DNA of 15,390 nucleotides, from contig JBOGIQ010000121.1 in NCBI GenBank assembly GCA_050742535.1, forward strand, positions 1 through 15,390, written 5' to 3'. This DNA comes from Gp6-AA40 sp050742535 (lineage in GTDB: Bacteria; Acidobacteriota; Vicinamibacteria; Vicinamibacterales; UBA2999). Shown piece after piece: positions 7,178 through 13,270 of the stretch. Under the pieces are notes generated by a model. It was not told the origin of the DNA and ran no database searches. It was given only the letters and a program-made list of their open reading frames with translations. The translations under genes were made by a program, and so were the position numbers. Numbering within the stretch: the stretch's first letter is position 1; each line of letters starts with the position of its first letter.

Positions 7178-7771
7178 ATGAAACGCGTTCTGATAATGGC
7201 TCTTTCGGTGCTGGCGGTGTCGACCAGCGTGTTGGCTCAGGGACGGGGCGCTCCAGCGGCGCCGCCGGCGCTCGAGCCGGGTGCCTCGCAGGCGGACGTC
7301 GACAAGGCGGTGCTCGCAGCGCCGGCACAGCTGCGCAACCAGGCGACCGTCATCAAATGGAATCCGAGTGACTGGAGCTATACGACGCTGAGGAAAGGCA
7401 CCAATCGTCTGGTGTGCTTCGACAGCTCGGGATTTCCGGGACAGGACCCGTTCTCGGTGGAGTGCAGCAGCATGGGCAACCTCGATCGGATCAAGCAGAA
7501 CCTGATGTTCGAAGCCGAGCCCGATCGCGCCAAGCGGCAGGCCGCCATTGCCGCCGCCGAGAAGGATGGCACGCGGCCAAAGCCTGAGTACGGATCGGTC
7601 TGGTATCACAGCTGGGGCAAGGATCAGGCGAGCGCACGTTCGCATATGACGGTGGCTGTTCCAGGTGCAACGGCGCAGTCGACAGGGCTCCCGGACAACG
7701 GCAAGATGGGTGGCGTGTGGGTGATGGACGCTGGAACGTCCGCCGCTCACCTCATGATTCCGGGCTTCTGA
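7178..7771 (+). CDS. Secreted protein of unknown function
   Basis: I do not recognise a named domain. The 197-residue product has a clear signal peptide (MKRVLIMALSVLAVSTSVLA, cleavage near residue 20), then a Pro/Ala-rich linker at about 22-36. The body includes LRNQATVIKW, then LRKGTNRLVCFDSSGFPGQDPFSVEC at about 71-96, with two Cys (C80, C96) that could form a disulfide in the periplasm. The pattern LR-x-GTN-x-x-x-C followed by PG-x-DP-x-x-x-x-C recalls a family of uncharacterised exported proteins common in Acidobacteriota; that link is from memory and has not been tested. It is the first gene of a run with the Cys/His-rich protein (13 nt downstream) and the MBL-fold hydrolase, and it follows the tannase-family gene beyond a repeat block. 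The start is supported by a good ribosome site. Confidence 0.8.
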   Translation: MKRVLIMALSVLAVSTSVLAQGRGAPAAPPALEPGASQADVDKAVLAAPAQLRNQATVIKWNPSDWSYTTLRKGTNRLVCFDSSGFPGQDPFSVECSSMGNLDRIKQNLMFEAEPDRAKRQAAIAAAEKDGTRPKPEYGSVWYHSWGKDQASARSHMTVAVPGATAQSTGLPDNGKMGGVWVMDAGTSAAHLMIPGF

Positions 7772-7784
7772 GACGAGCGGTGTG

Positions 7785-8111
7785 ATGAAGCCGGTGATGC
7801 TCAGTCTGGTTGTTGCCGCGGCCGTCTCTGCCGCGCAGGACAAGCAGACGTTCACCGGCATCATCACCGACGAAATGTGTCCGCTCGGCACCCATGGCCA
7901 TATGCGTATGGGGCCGACGGACGCCGAATGCGTCAAAGCGTGTGTCGTGTCGCACGGCTCCGCCTACGTGCTGTTCGACGGCAAGAGCGCGTACGTCCTC
8001 AGCGATCAGAAAACACCCGAACAATACGCGGCGCAGAAAGTGCGCGTGACCGGCACGCTCGACGCGAAGACGAAGACCATTCGCGTCGAATCGATCGCGC
8101 CCGTCAAGTGA
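7785..8111 (+). CDS. Short secreted Cys/His-rich OB-like protein
   Basis: A 108-residue exported protein from ATG 7785; a GTG at 7782 is an alternative start. The signal peptide is MKPVMLSLVVAAAVSAA. The rest has the pattern of small OB-fold-like secreted proteins seen in Acidobacteriota: TFTGIITDEMC, then AECVKACVVSHGSAYVLFDGKSAYVL, then QKVRVTGTLDAKTKTIRVESI at the end, all probably beta strands. C32, H37, H39, C49, C53 and H57 cluster in one loop region and could bind a metal or form a disulfide; this is inference from spacing. The last bases, GTGA, are shared with the start of the MBL-fold gene, so the two are probably made together. I cannot assign a function. Confidence 0.75.
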   Translation: MKPVMLSLVVAAAVSAAQDKQTFTGIITDEMCPLGTHGHMRMGPTDAECVKACVVSHGSAYVLFDGKSAYVLSDQKTPEQYAAQKVRVTGTLDAKTKTIRVESIAPVK

Positions 8112-9025
8112 GCCGCCGCCTCCTGCTCACGCTCTCGCTCGTGGCGGTGTGTGCCGTCCAGAGCAGCTGGGTGGTGTATTCGCAAAACAAGCAGCCCGGA
8201 CCGCTCAAGTCGCAGCGCATCCAGGGCGATCTCCATATGATTTCCGGCGAAGGCGGCAACGTCGCGGTCTACGCCACCGCCGAGGGCGTCGTCCTGGTGG
8301 ACGACATGTTCGACCGGAACCACGCCGACATCCTCGCCCAGGTGAAGCGCATCACCGACAGACCGCTGCGATATGTGATCAACACGCACCAGCACGACGA
8401 TCACGCCGGCGGCGATTTCAAGATGCTGCCGATCGCCGAAGTGATCGCGCACCGCAACGTGTACGCGAATCTGAAGAACCTGAAGCGGCCGTACTACGAG
8501 GACACGCCAGGCACGCCGATCGGTTTGCCACGCGTCACGTTCAGCGATCGGCTGGACGTGCATCTGGGCGGCAGGGACATCGAGGCGTACTACTTCGGCA
8601 GGGGCCACACCAGCGGCGACGCGATCATCTATTTCCCCGAGCTGAAGGCCATTCACACCGGCGATCTGTTCATCAGCAGCTCGCGCCCCGGTGTGCCGAT
8701 CTACGTCGATTATGTGCAGGGGGGCAGTCTGATCGAGTGGACGCGCACGCTCGAGCGGACGCTCGAACTCGACTTCGACATCGTCATCCCGGGCCACGGG
8801 CCGGCAGCGACGAAGGCGGATCTTGCCCGGTTCAACGCCAGCATCGCGGCAATGCGCACGCGGCTGCAGGCGCTCATCAGAAAAGGGGCCAACCGTTCGG
8901 CGGTCGCCGAAACGATCGAGAAGGACTACGGCTGGCGCGTTGTCGGCTGCCCGCCGTGGCCGCAGATGACGCCCGGCTGTTTGCAGTATCAGCAGATCGA
9001 CGCGTTGATTGAGGAATTGAAGTAG
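8108..9025 (+). CDS. Secreted metallo-beta-lactamase-fold hydrolase
   Basis: A zinc hydrolase of the MBL superfamily, 305 residues from the GTG at 8108, exported by a signal peptide (MSRRLLLTLSLVAVCAVQSSWVVYSQ). The first metal motif is H94-Q-H96-D-D98-H99 in NTHQHDDHAGGD. Further ligands are H167 in GRGHTSGD, D186 in HTGDLF and H230 in PGHGP, so both zinc sites look complete. The C-terminal part after about 245 is helical and ends ...QQIDALIEELK. The frame stays open upstream to 7877, but only the GTG overlapping the previous stop (GTGA) yields a signal peptide. The MBL superfamily includes lactamases, lactonases, arylsulfatases and glyoxalase II-like enzymes; nothing here shows which substrate. 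Context with an exported esterase suggests turnover of small environmental esters, lactones or phenolics, as a guess only. Confidence 0.88.
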   Translation: MSRRLLLTLSLVAVCAVQSSWVVYSQNKQPGPLKSQRIQGDLHMISGEGGNVAVYATAEGVVLVDDMFDRNHADILAQVKRITDRPLRYVINTHQHDDHAGGDFKMLPIAEVIAHRNVYANLKNLKRPYYEDTPGTPIGLPRVTFSDRLDVHLGGRDIEAYYFGRGHTSGDAIIYFPELKAIHTGDLFISSSRPGVPIYVDYVQGGSLIEWTRTLERTLELDFDIVIPGHGPAATKADLARFNASIAAMRTRLQALIRKGANRSAVAETIEKDYGWRVVGCPPWPQMTPGCLQYQQIDALIEELK

Positions 9026-9028
9026 TGG

Positions 9029-9072
9029 CGCGAGCCCTGTCGGGCTCGCGAGGCGAACCTGGACGGTTCGCC
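9029..9072. terminator. Two tandem GC-rich hairpins between convergent genes
   Basis: CGCGAGCCC at 9029-9037 pairs perfectly with GGGCTCGCG at 9042-9050 around TGTC. Two bases later GGCGAACC at 9052-9059 pairs with GGTTCGCC at 9065-9072 around TGGAC. They begin 4 nt after the MBL stop, and the convergent gene ends at 9099. There is no U-tract, so they are not classical intrinsic terminators; they may act in both directions with Rho or be REP-type elements. Confidence 0.6.
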
Positions 9073-9098
9073 CCACGAATCCGCATTCGAAATCCGCG

Positions 9099-9719
9099 TT
9101 AGCGTCCGTCGTTCCGGCCGGTGATCCTCTCCCAGATCGAACCGGTCTGACGGTCGCGGTCGCGGTCGGTGGCCCGAACATCACCACGGTAGGCGTTGTC
9201 GTAGCCCTGGACGAAGCCCGAGCGGTACGCCGCGCGGTAATCGTCGCGCGTTCCGTAGCGGCTGTCGTAGCCGCGGGTCCCGGACTTGTACCAATCGTGA
9301 CGAGCGGGGTCGTAGCGGTCGCCGTCGCGCGAGTCTTCCTGCGCCTTCGTGATGCCGTCACGATAGCCCTGGTCGTAGCCCTGGCGCGCGTAGCGGCGGT
9401 CGCCATACCGATCGTCACGGCCCCACCGATCGTCGTCGCGGTTGCCCCAGCGATCGTTGCGGCCATACACGTCGCTGCCATAGATCACCCGCGCGTTGTT
9501 GCTGCGCGACGCGATGCGTTCGGCCTCGTTGCAATTGGTCGCCCGCGGCTGCTGACCGGGCGGCCGGCCCTCGTACCATACCCGGCACTGTCCGGCGGGC
9601 GGCATCTGTCCGGGCGGGATGCCCTGATTGCGGGCGCTGTTCCGCCCGTTGCCCTGCGCGAATGCGGCGCCGGCGATAAGAACGATGACTGCGGTCGTTG
9701 TTGCTACGGTGCGGAGCAT
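9099..9719 (-). CDS. Secreted Tyr/Arg/Asp/Gly-rich protein
   Basis: A 206-residue exported protein of unknown function. The chosen ATG at 9719 has a GGAGGA site upstream and gives a clean signal peptide (MLRTVATTTAVIVLIAGAAFAQ); the frame opens at 9767 but would bury it. Region one is IPPGQMPPAGQCRVWYEGRPPGQQP (about 34-58), a motif I associate with small exported proteins of Acidobacteriota and Proteobacteria. Region two (about 86-110) is a run of short RWG/RDD/RYG units, probably disordered. Region three (about 113-179) alternates aromatic and Gly residues: GYDQGYRDG, RYDPARHDWYKS, RGYDSRYG, YRSGFVQGYDNAY. This looks like the YxxGY repeat proteins found at the cell surface in Acidobacteriota. 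The two Cys (C45, C63) may pair. A structural or wall-associated role is possible but unproven. The gene is monocistronic and convergent with the MBL run. Confidence 0.8.
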   Translation of the reverse strand: MLRTVATTTAVIVLIAGAAFAQGNGRNSARNQGIPPGQMPPAGQCRVWYEGRPPGQQPRATNCNEAERIASRSNNARVIYGSDVYGRNDRWGNRDDDRWGRDDRYGDRRYARQGYDQGYRDGITKAQEDSRDGDRYDPARHDWYKSGTRGYDSRYGTRDDYRAAYRSGFVQGYDNAYRGDVRATDRDRDRQTGSIWERITGRNDGR

Positions 9720-9858
9720 GGGTTCGGTTCCTCCACCCACCCTTCCGGCAAGATCCGGACCACGCATTTTCAGCCCGGTTTCAATGTATTTCCGGCTGGA
9801 CCGTCATCCGCGAAGGACGCGACGGATGAGCCAATCGATGACATCGCAAAGCGAATGC

Positions 9859-9864
9859 TACAGT
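9859..9864 (+). promoter_or_regulatory. Putative -10 element of the oxygenase gene
   Basis: TACAGT lies 9 nt before ATG 9874. ATGACA at 9838-9843 resembles a -35 box, but the spacer is only 15 nt. No Shine-Dalgarno sequence is present, so the transcript may be leaderless or nearly so. Confidence 0.35.
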
Positions 9865-9873
9865 TAGCACCGG

Positions 9874-10959
9874 ATGCCCGCTGACGCCGCCGCCCGCCGC
9901 TGGCTCGACCGATTGTTTCCACGCCGCCGCGCCACGGAGAAGATGATCACCGCGCTCGGCGAGCAGATGGCGCGCGAGCAGAAGAACATGGTGCGCGAGC
10001 TGCGCGAGATCCGCCGCACCGCCGAGCAGAGCCGACAGGAGTTTCAGGCGGCCCTGGCGTCGCACGACTCCGTGCTGTCGACGCTGCCTGAGCTTCAGGC
10101 ACGCATCGACCGCTGCATATCGGTCTACGTCCAGGACGCGAAGTCAGCGGTCAAGGTCAACGAATTCCGCGCCAGCATCGATCTCGCCGGCGTGCTCGCC
10201 CACGTCACCGCGGCAGTCGGGCGCGCACGGCTCCAGCTCGAGCCGTGCCCGCATCTCGTGGTCGATAACGTCTTTCCCGACTACTTCTACGACCGGATGA
10301 TTGACTCGCTGCCGGCGCCGGTCTTCTTCGAGAAGACGTCTGATCTGCGCGACGAAATGCCGGTCCCGTTCGTCATGGCTCCGGCATTCAGCCGCGCGGT
10401 GTGGGACGTTTTTCATGAGGCGGTCGAGAAGGCGCTGCTCCCGGCCGTCATTGCCGCCTTCCGGCCGGCGCTCGACGACTTCGTGCGCTCGTCGTGGCCG
10501 TCGCTCGGATCGTGGGACCAGTCCGGCATCACGCTGCGCGCGGCGAATCCGCGCCTGATGCTGCGCCGGCGCGGGTACCTGATCAAGCCGCATCGCGATC
10601 CGCGCTGGGCGTTCCTCGTGGCCCTGTTCTACGCCGCGCCGCGCAACGCGCCGCATACCTACGGAACCCAGCTGTACCGGCTGGTTCATGAGCGCGACGA
10701 GCCGCATACCTCGCCGCTCTGGCTCAAGCCGGACGAGTGTGTGCTCGCGCGCGATGTGCCAGGGATCGGCAACAGCGCGCTGATGTTTCTCAATTCCACG
10801 GGCGCGCACGGCGCCTCGGTTCCCGACGATGCTCCGCAGGACTTTCTTCGCTATGTCTACCAGGCGCGCTTCAGTCCGGATGCTCCAACCAAGGCCCGCC
10901 TGCTCGAACTGCTGACCGGCGAGGGAGCGGCGCGGGATCGCTGGGTCGCGACCCGTTGA
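9874..10959 (+). CDS. Coiled-coil plus 2OG-Fe(II) oxygenase-like protein
   Basis: Probably a 2-oxoglutarate and Fe(II)-dependent oxygenase, 361 residues, cytoplasmic (no signal peptide). Residues about 20-85 are charged and helical (ALGEQMAREQKNMVRELREIRRTAEQS), a likely coiled coil. The catalytic fold begins with PHLVVDNVFPDYFYDRMIDSLP, the typical opening strand of prolyl-4-hydroxylase-like proteins. Candidate iron ligands are H240 and D242 in KPHRDPRWAF and H312 in TGAHGASV. R326, 14 residues after the last His, is where the 2-oxoglutarate carboxylate is usually held. So the full H-x-D...H...R set is present in order. It overlaps the next gene by 4 nt (TTGA), so it is likely co-translated with a glycosyltransferase-like protein. 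This suggests hydroxylation of a sugar, lipid or polypeptide in a glycan pathway; the substrate is unknown. Confidence 0.8.
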   Translation: MPADAAARRWLDRLFPRRRATEKMITALGEQMAREQKNMVRELREIRRTAEQSRQEFQAALASHDSVLSTLPELQARIDRCISVYVQDAKSAVKVNEFRASIDLAGVLAHVTAAVGRARLQLEPCPHLVVDNVFPDYFYDRMIDSLPAPVFFEKTSDLRDEMPVPFVMAPAFSRAVWDVFHEAVEKALLPAVIAAFRPALDDFVRSSWPSLGSWDQSGITLRAANPRLMLRRRGYLIKPHRDPRWAFLVALFYAAPRNAPHTYGTQLYRLVHERDEPHTSPLWLKPDECVLARDVPGIGNSALMFLNSTGAHGASVPDDAPQDFLRYVYQARFSPDAPTKARLLELLTGEGAARDRWVATR

Positions 10960-11777
10960 GTGCGCGGCCGCGCGTCGCCATCGTCAATACGTTCTTTGGC
11001 ACGCCCCCGCCATGGCTGCCGGCCTTTTTCCGCTCGTGCCAGACCAACGCGGACGTCGAGTGGCTGATCTACGCCGACTTCGACGTGCCCGTCCCGCCGA
11101 ACGTCACGATCAGGCCGACGGATCTGCGCGAGTTCAACGCCCGGGCGTCGGCCGTGCTCGGCACCACGATTACGATTGACCGCGCCCTGGTGAGGAAAAT
11201 CTGCGACTTCAAGCCGCTCTACGGGCTGATGTTCGCCGACGATCTGCGCGAGTTCGACTGGTGGGCCTATTCGGATCTGGACGTCGTCTGGGGCGACGTC
11301 CGACGCTTCGTCACCGACGATCTGCTCAACACCCACATCGTCGTGTCGCCGCGTCAACGCAAGCTTGGCGGACACGGGACCTTCTGGCGCAACACCGAGG
11401 CGAACAATCGCACGTTCGAGATCGTTCCCGACGTCCTGGCGCATCTGACCAATCCCCATTACGTGCGGGTGGATGAGAACATCCTCACGAACTGTCTGCG
11501 CGAGCGCATCGCGAAAAGCTCGTTCAAGGCCCGGCCGAAGATCTACTGGGAGCAGGAGATGACGATCACGGCCCAGTATCAGAAGGAGTTGCTCGCCGGG
11601 GACCGCGACTGGCAGATGACCTGGCGCGACGGGCGCGCATTCGACGCGGAAGGGAGGGAAGTGATGTATCTGCACTTCCACAAGCTGGTGTCGTGCCTGC
11701 AGTCGATCGACTTCGACTTCGGCGACGAGCCGGCGGAGTTCGCGCTGACGAGAAGCGGAATCGTCTCGCGGACCTGA
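10956..11777 (+). CDS. DUF6625-like, glycosyltransferase-like protein
   Basis: A 273-residue cytoplasmic protein resembling DUF6625 family proteins, which look like GT-A fold glycosyltransferases from polysaccharide clusters. RVAIVNTFFGTPPPWLPAFFRSC forms the first strand and helix. ADVEWLIYADFDVP follows. DWWAYSDLDVVWGDVRRF carries a D107-L-D109 motif in the position of a metal/nucleotide-sugar binding DxD. VVSPRQRKLGGHGTFWRNT and YVRVDENI continue the pattern, and EVMYLHFHKLVSCLQSI closes the fold with His residues. No membrane helix is seen. The start is taken as TTG 10956, overlapping the oxygenase stop as TTGA; no other start is available in frame before the first strand. Donor and acceptor are unknown. 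The pairing with an oxygenase suggests a tailoring step on a surface glycan. Confidence 0.8.
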   Translation: MSARPRVAIVNTFFGTPPPWLPAFFRSCQTNADVEWLIYADFDVPVPPNVTIRPTDLREFNARASAVLGTTITIDRALVRKICDFKPLYGLMFADDLREFDWWAYSDLDVVWGDVRRFVTDDLLNTHIVVSPRQRKLGGHGTFWRNTEANNRTFEIVPDVLAHLTNPHYVRVDENILTNCLRERIAKSSFKARPKIYWEQEMTITAQYQKELLAGDRDWQMTWRDGRAFDAEGREVMYLHFHKLVSCLQSIDFDFGDEPAEFALTRSGIVSRT

Positions 11778-11827
11778 CAAGGGCCGCGCCACGATCTGAG
11801 TACCGATGTGGGACGCGCCTTGTCAGG
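11773..11827. terminator. Inverted repeat spanning the DUF6625-like stop codon
   Basis: CCTGACAAGG at 11773-11782, which contains the TGA stop, pairs perfectly with CCTTGTCAGG at 11818-11827 across a 35-nt loop. No T-tract follows. It sits between convergent genes and may end transcription in both directions or protect the mRNA end. Confidence 0.45.
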
Positions 11828-11856
11828 CTCGTCTCTCGGACGCTTCTGTTGCGCCT

Positions 11857-12099
11857 CTAGCGTCGTCTGACAGAAACGTAGGACGACTGCGGCTCGCGTC
11901 CCCACACGCTGTCGGTGCGAACGATCGTGCGCCGTGCCGTCCACCGCAGAAACCCAACATCGACGAGCGCATCGATGACGTAGCGGCAATCGTCCACGCC
12001 GAATCCGACGAGGCGCACGGCCTGCGGTACGGTCAGTTCCAGCCCTGGCATCTCGTTGAAGTGGGCGCGAACCCGATCCACGGCAAGTGAAAAGCTCAT
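11857..12099 (-). CDS. Small helical (possible winged-helix) protein
   Basis: An 80-residue protein from ATG 12099; a TTG at 12111 would add four residues. MSFSLAVDRVRAHFNEMPGLELTVPQAVRLVGFGVDDCRYVIDALVDVGFLRWTARRTIVR reads as three helices followed by a short beta hairpin, the layout of a winged helix-turn-helix. The pattern R-x-x-F-x-E-MPGL-x-LT-x-x-QA-x-RL, then a Cys and LVD-x-GFL, recalls small uncharacterised proteins that are frequent in Acidobacteriota and often stand alone. The family link is from memory. A DNA-binding role is plausible but there are few basic residues in the putative recognition helix. It is monocistronic and convergent with the DUF6625-like gene, and no Shine-Dalgarno sequence is seen. 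Confidence 0.68.
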   Translation of the reverse strand: MSFSLAVDRVRAHFNEMPGLELTVPQAVRLVGFGVDDCRYVIDALVDVGFLRWTARRTIVRTDSVWGREPQSSYVSVRRR

Positions 12100-12215
12100 G
12101 TGCTCGGGCAAAGCAACTCACGGGCCACCAGCTGTTTAGGTCCCAACTCGGACACAACTCCCAATGTCTCAACGGGTTCCGGCCAGGGCCGGCAATTGAC
12201 CCGAATCACTCTATT

Positions 12216-12244
12216 TTGACATTCGTGTGGTTAGCGCTGATCAT
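12216..12244 (+). promoter_or_regulatory. Sigma-70-like promoter, TTGACA-N17-GATCAT
   Basis: TTGACA at 12216-12221 matches the -35 consensus exactly. After a 17-bp spacer, GATCAT at 12239-12244 matches 4 of 6 of the -10 consensus. It faces the HD-domain gene and would give a leader of roughly 155 nt. It is the best -35/-10 pair I can see in the window by eye. Confidence 0.5.
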
Positions 12245-12389
12245 GTCGACATCAATGTAGGAATCCATTGGCGACGTGTGATCGGCGTTGCCTGCAGGGC
12301 TGCTTTCAAAAGTGGTCGGTCGGCCAGCGCAGCCGTTAGCCTCTGTCCCGGCTGGCGGGGCATTTTGGGTCCTGCCGTTTTGGCATGAC

Positions 12390-12395
12390 TATAGA
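12390..12395 (+). promoter_or_regulatory. Second putative -10 element of the HD-domain gene
   Basis: TATAGA lies 13 nt before ATG 12409. TTGGGT at 12365-12370 could be a -35 element with a long 19-nt spacer. There is no Shine-Dalgarno sequence, so a nearly leaderless transcript is possible from this site, in addition to or instead of the longer one from 12216-12244. Confidence 0.35.
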
Positions 12396-12408
12396 AACCT
12401 AATCGGGC

Positions 12409-13194
12409 ATGCGAGCAAGTAGCGCAGGGCGGCGGCGGAGCGACCTTCCGGATTTCGTGCAGACCAACATCGACATCGATGCGGTGGCGGCAGGGATCTT
12501 TGCGCGCTATGCCGGTCCCCAGGCGATCGTCATCGAAGGCACGCCGTCGCAGGCGACGTTCTTCGATCCCGAGTACTGTCCGGACTTCCGCGTCATGAAA
12601 ATGGCCGGCGAGCTCGCGCTGTCGGTCAACCAGCGCGCCGTCGCCGAGGCGAACCTGCCCGACGGCATCACGCCGCTCCGCGTGACCATCCGCGAAATCA
12701 TGCTCGCCGCGCTGCTGCACGATCTGGGCAAGCAGCATGAAGACTGTGCGCCGTTCATCGAGTTGATGCGCAGTACCGACCTGCGGGGCGATACCGCCGA
12801 AGACTCGGCGATGCGCGCCGACTACCTGCTCGGCATCGTGCGCGATGCGCACTGCCGCAAGGGGCCGTGCATGATCGATCGGCTGCGCGATGCGGGCCGG
12901 CCCGAGTTGAACAATCCGTTCATCGTCACGGTGGCGCGCCGCCACGGCGAGGACTACGCCACCAACCGCAACGAGCGCCAGGGCTGCTGGTGGGCGCGGG
13001 AGATCAACGTCGTCACGATCGCGGACGACTACGATGCGCTCACGTCGCACGGGCCCGAGCGGGCATACCGGCCCGAGCGCACCGACGCCGCCGAAGCGGT
13101 GCGGATGCTGCGTGCCGGCGCGGCCCGGGGCCGCTACGAACCGCACCTCATCGAAATCTTCAATGCCGATGTGATTGGTGGAGTCCGCCTGTAG
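12409..13194 (+). CDS. HD-domain protein, divergent HD-GYP-like phosphohydrolase
   Basis: A 261-residue cytoplasmic protein of the HD phosphohydrolase superfamily. The metal motif is H104-D105-L-G-K108 in ALLHDLGKQHED. H179 in VARRHGED and D206 in ADDYDALTSHGPERAYRP follow. The last motif and the ending EAVRMLRAGAARGRYEPHLIEIF are characteristic of HD-GYP domains, which degrade cyclic di-GMP. The GYP triplet is absent: RRHGEDYATNRNERQGC takes its place. The position that normally carries a His after 'E..AM' reads AMRAD (D138). The enzyme may therefore have changed metal use, a different substrate, or only bind. The N-terminal 90 residues match no domain I know, and no receiver domain is fused. 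The start at ATG 12409 lacks a ribosome site. The stop lies in a half copy of the repeat that brackets the next gene. Confidence 0.8.
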   Translation: MRASSAGRRRSDLPDFVQTNIDIDAVAAGIFARYAGPQAIVIEGTPSQATFFDPEYCPDFRVMKMAGELALSVNQRAVAEANLPDGITPLRVTIREIMLAALLHDLGKQHEDCAPFIELMRSTDLRGDTAEDSAMRADYLLGIVRDAHCRKGPCMIDRLRDAGRPELNNPFIVTVARRHGEDYATNRNERQGCWWAREINVVTIADDYDALTSHGPERAYRPERTDAAEAVRMLRAGAARGRYEPHLIEIFNADVIGGVRL

Positions 13195-13223
13195 CATTCC
13201 CTAGAGTCCGGCTTCAGCCGGAT
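13181..13223. repeat. REP-like hairpin and half copy, left of the DUF5715-like gene
   Basis: TCCGGCT at 13207-13213 and AGCCGGA at 13216-13222 form a hairpin, preceded by TAGAG. In reverse complement this equals the repeat unit of the array at 14290-14416, except for one base on each side of the stem that change together and keep pairing. GAGTCCGCCT at 13181-13190 is an identical half copy and leads into the HD gene stop at 13192-13194. Confidence 0.65.
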
Positions 13224-13252
13224 GAGGTCCCAGTAGAGCTCGACCCGGTTGC

Positions 13253-13258
13253 TACACT
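13253..13258 (+). promoter_or_regulatory. Putative -10 element of the DUF5715-like gene
   Basis: TACACT lies 12 nt before ATG 13271, without a good -35 box and without a Shine-Dalgarno sequence. Transcription would begin within a few bases of the start codon. Confidence 0.35.
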
Positions 13259-13270
13259 GGGTACGCGCCT

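Larger units (their letters stand above)
12100..12408. other. Intergenic region between divergent genes
   Basis: This 309-bp gap contains no convincing gene. It includes a hairpin CCGGCC-AG-GGCCGG at 12179-12192 and a sigma-70-like promoter at 12216-12244. Pairing segments further on are CAGCCG with CGGCTG (within about 12325-12355) and GGCGGG with CCTGCC (within about 12353-12376, one G-U pair) followed by a short T-rich stretch. It could hold an attenuator or a small RNA, but I match no known riboswitch. Confidence 0.45.

Noticed and set aside
8006..9481. 491-residue minus-strand frame across the MBL gene
   Set aside because: It overlaps two better-supported genes, and its Thr/Ala/Arg-rich start is the out-of-frame reading of the Tyr/Arg/Asp-rich protein.
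12365..12395. Possible sigma-54 promoter (TTGGCATGACTATAG)
   Set aside because: The GG and GC dinucleotides at -24 and -12 do not have the right spacing or sequence; TATAGA fits a sigma-70-like -10 better.
12245..12400. Possible known riboswitch in the HD gene leader
   Set aside because: I looked for the conserved bases of c-di-GMP and other common riboswitches and did not see them.
12241..13197. 318-residue minus-strand frame opposite the HD-domain gene
   Set aside because: The plus strand carries clear HD and DALTS motifs. The antisense frame has none, although it extends into the leader region.
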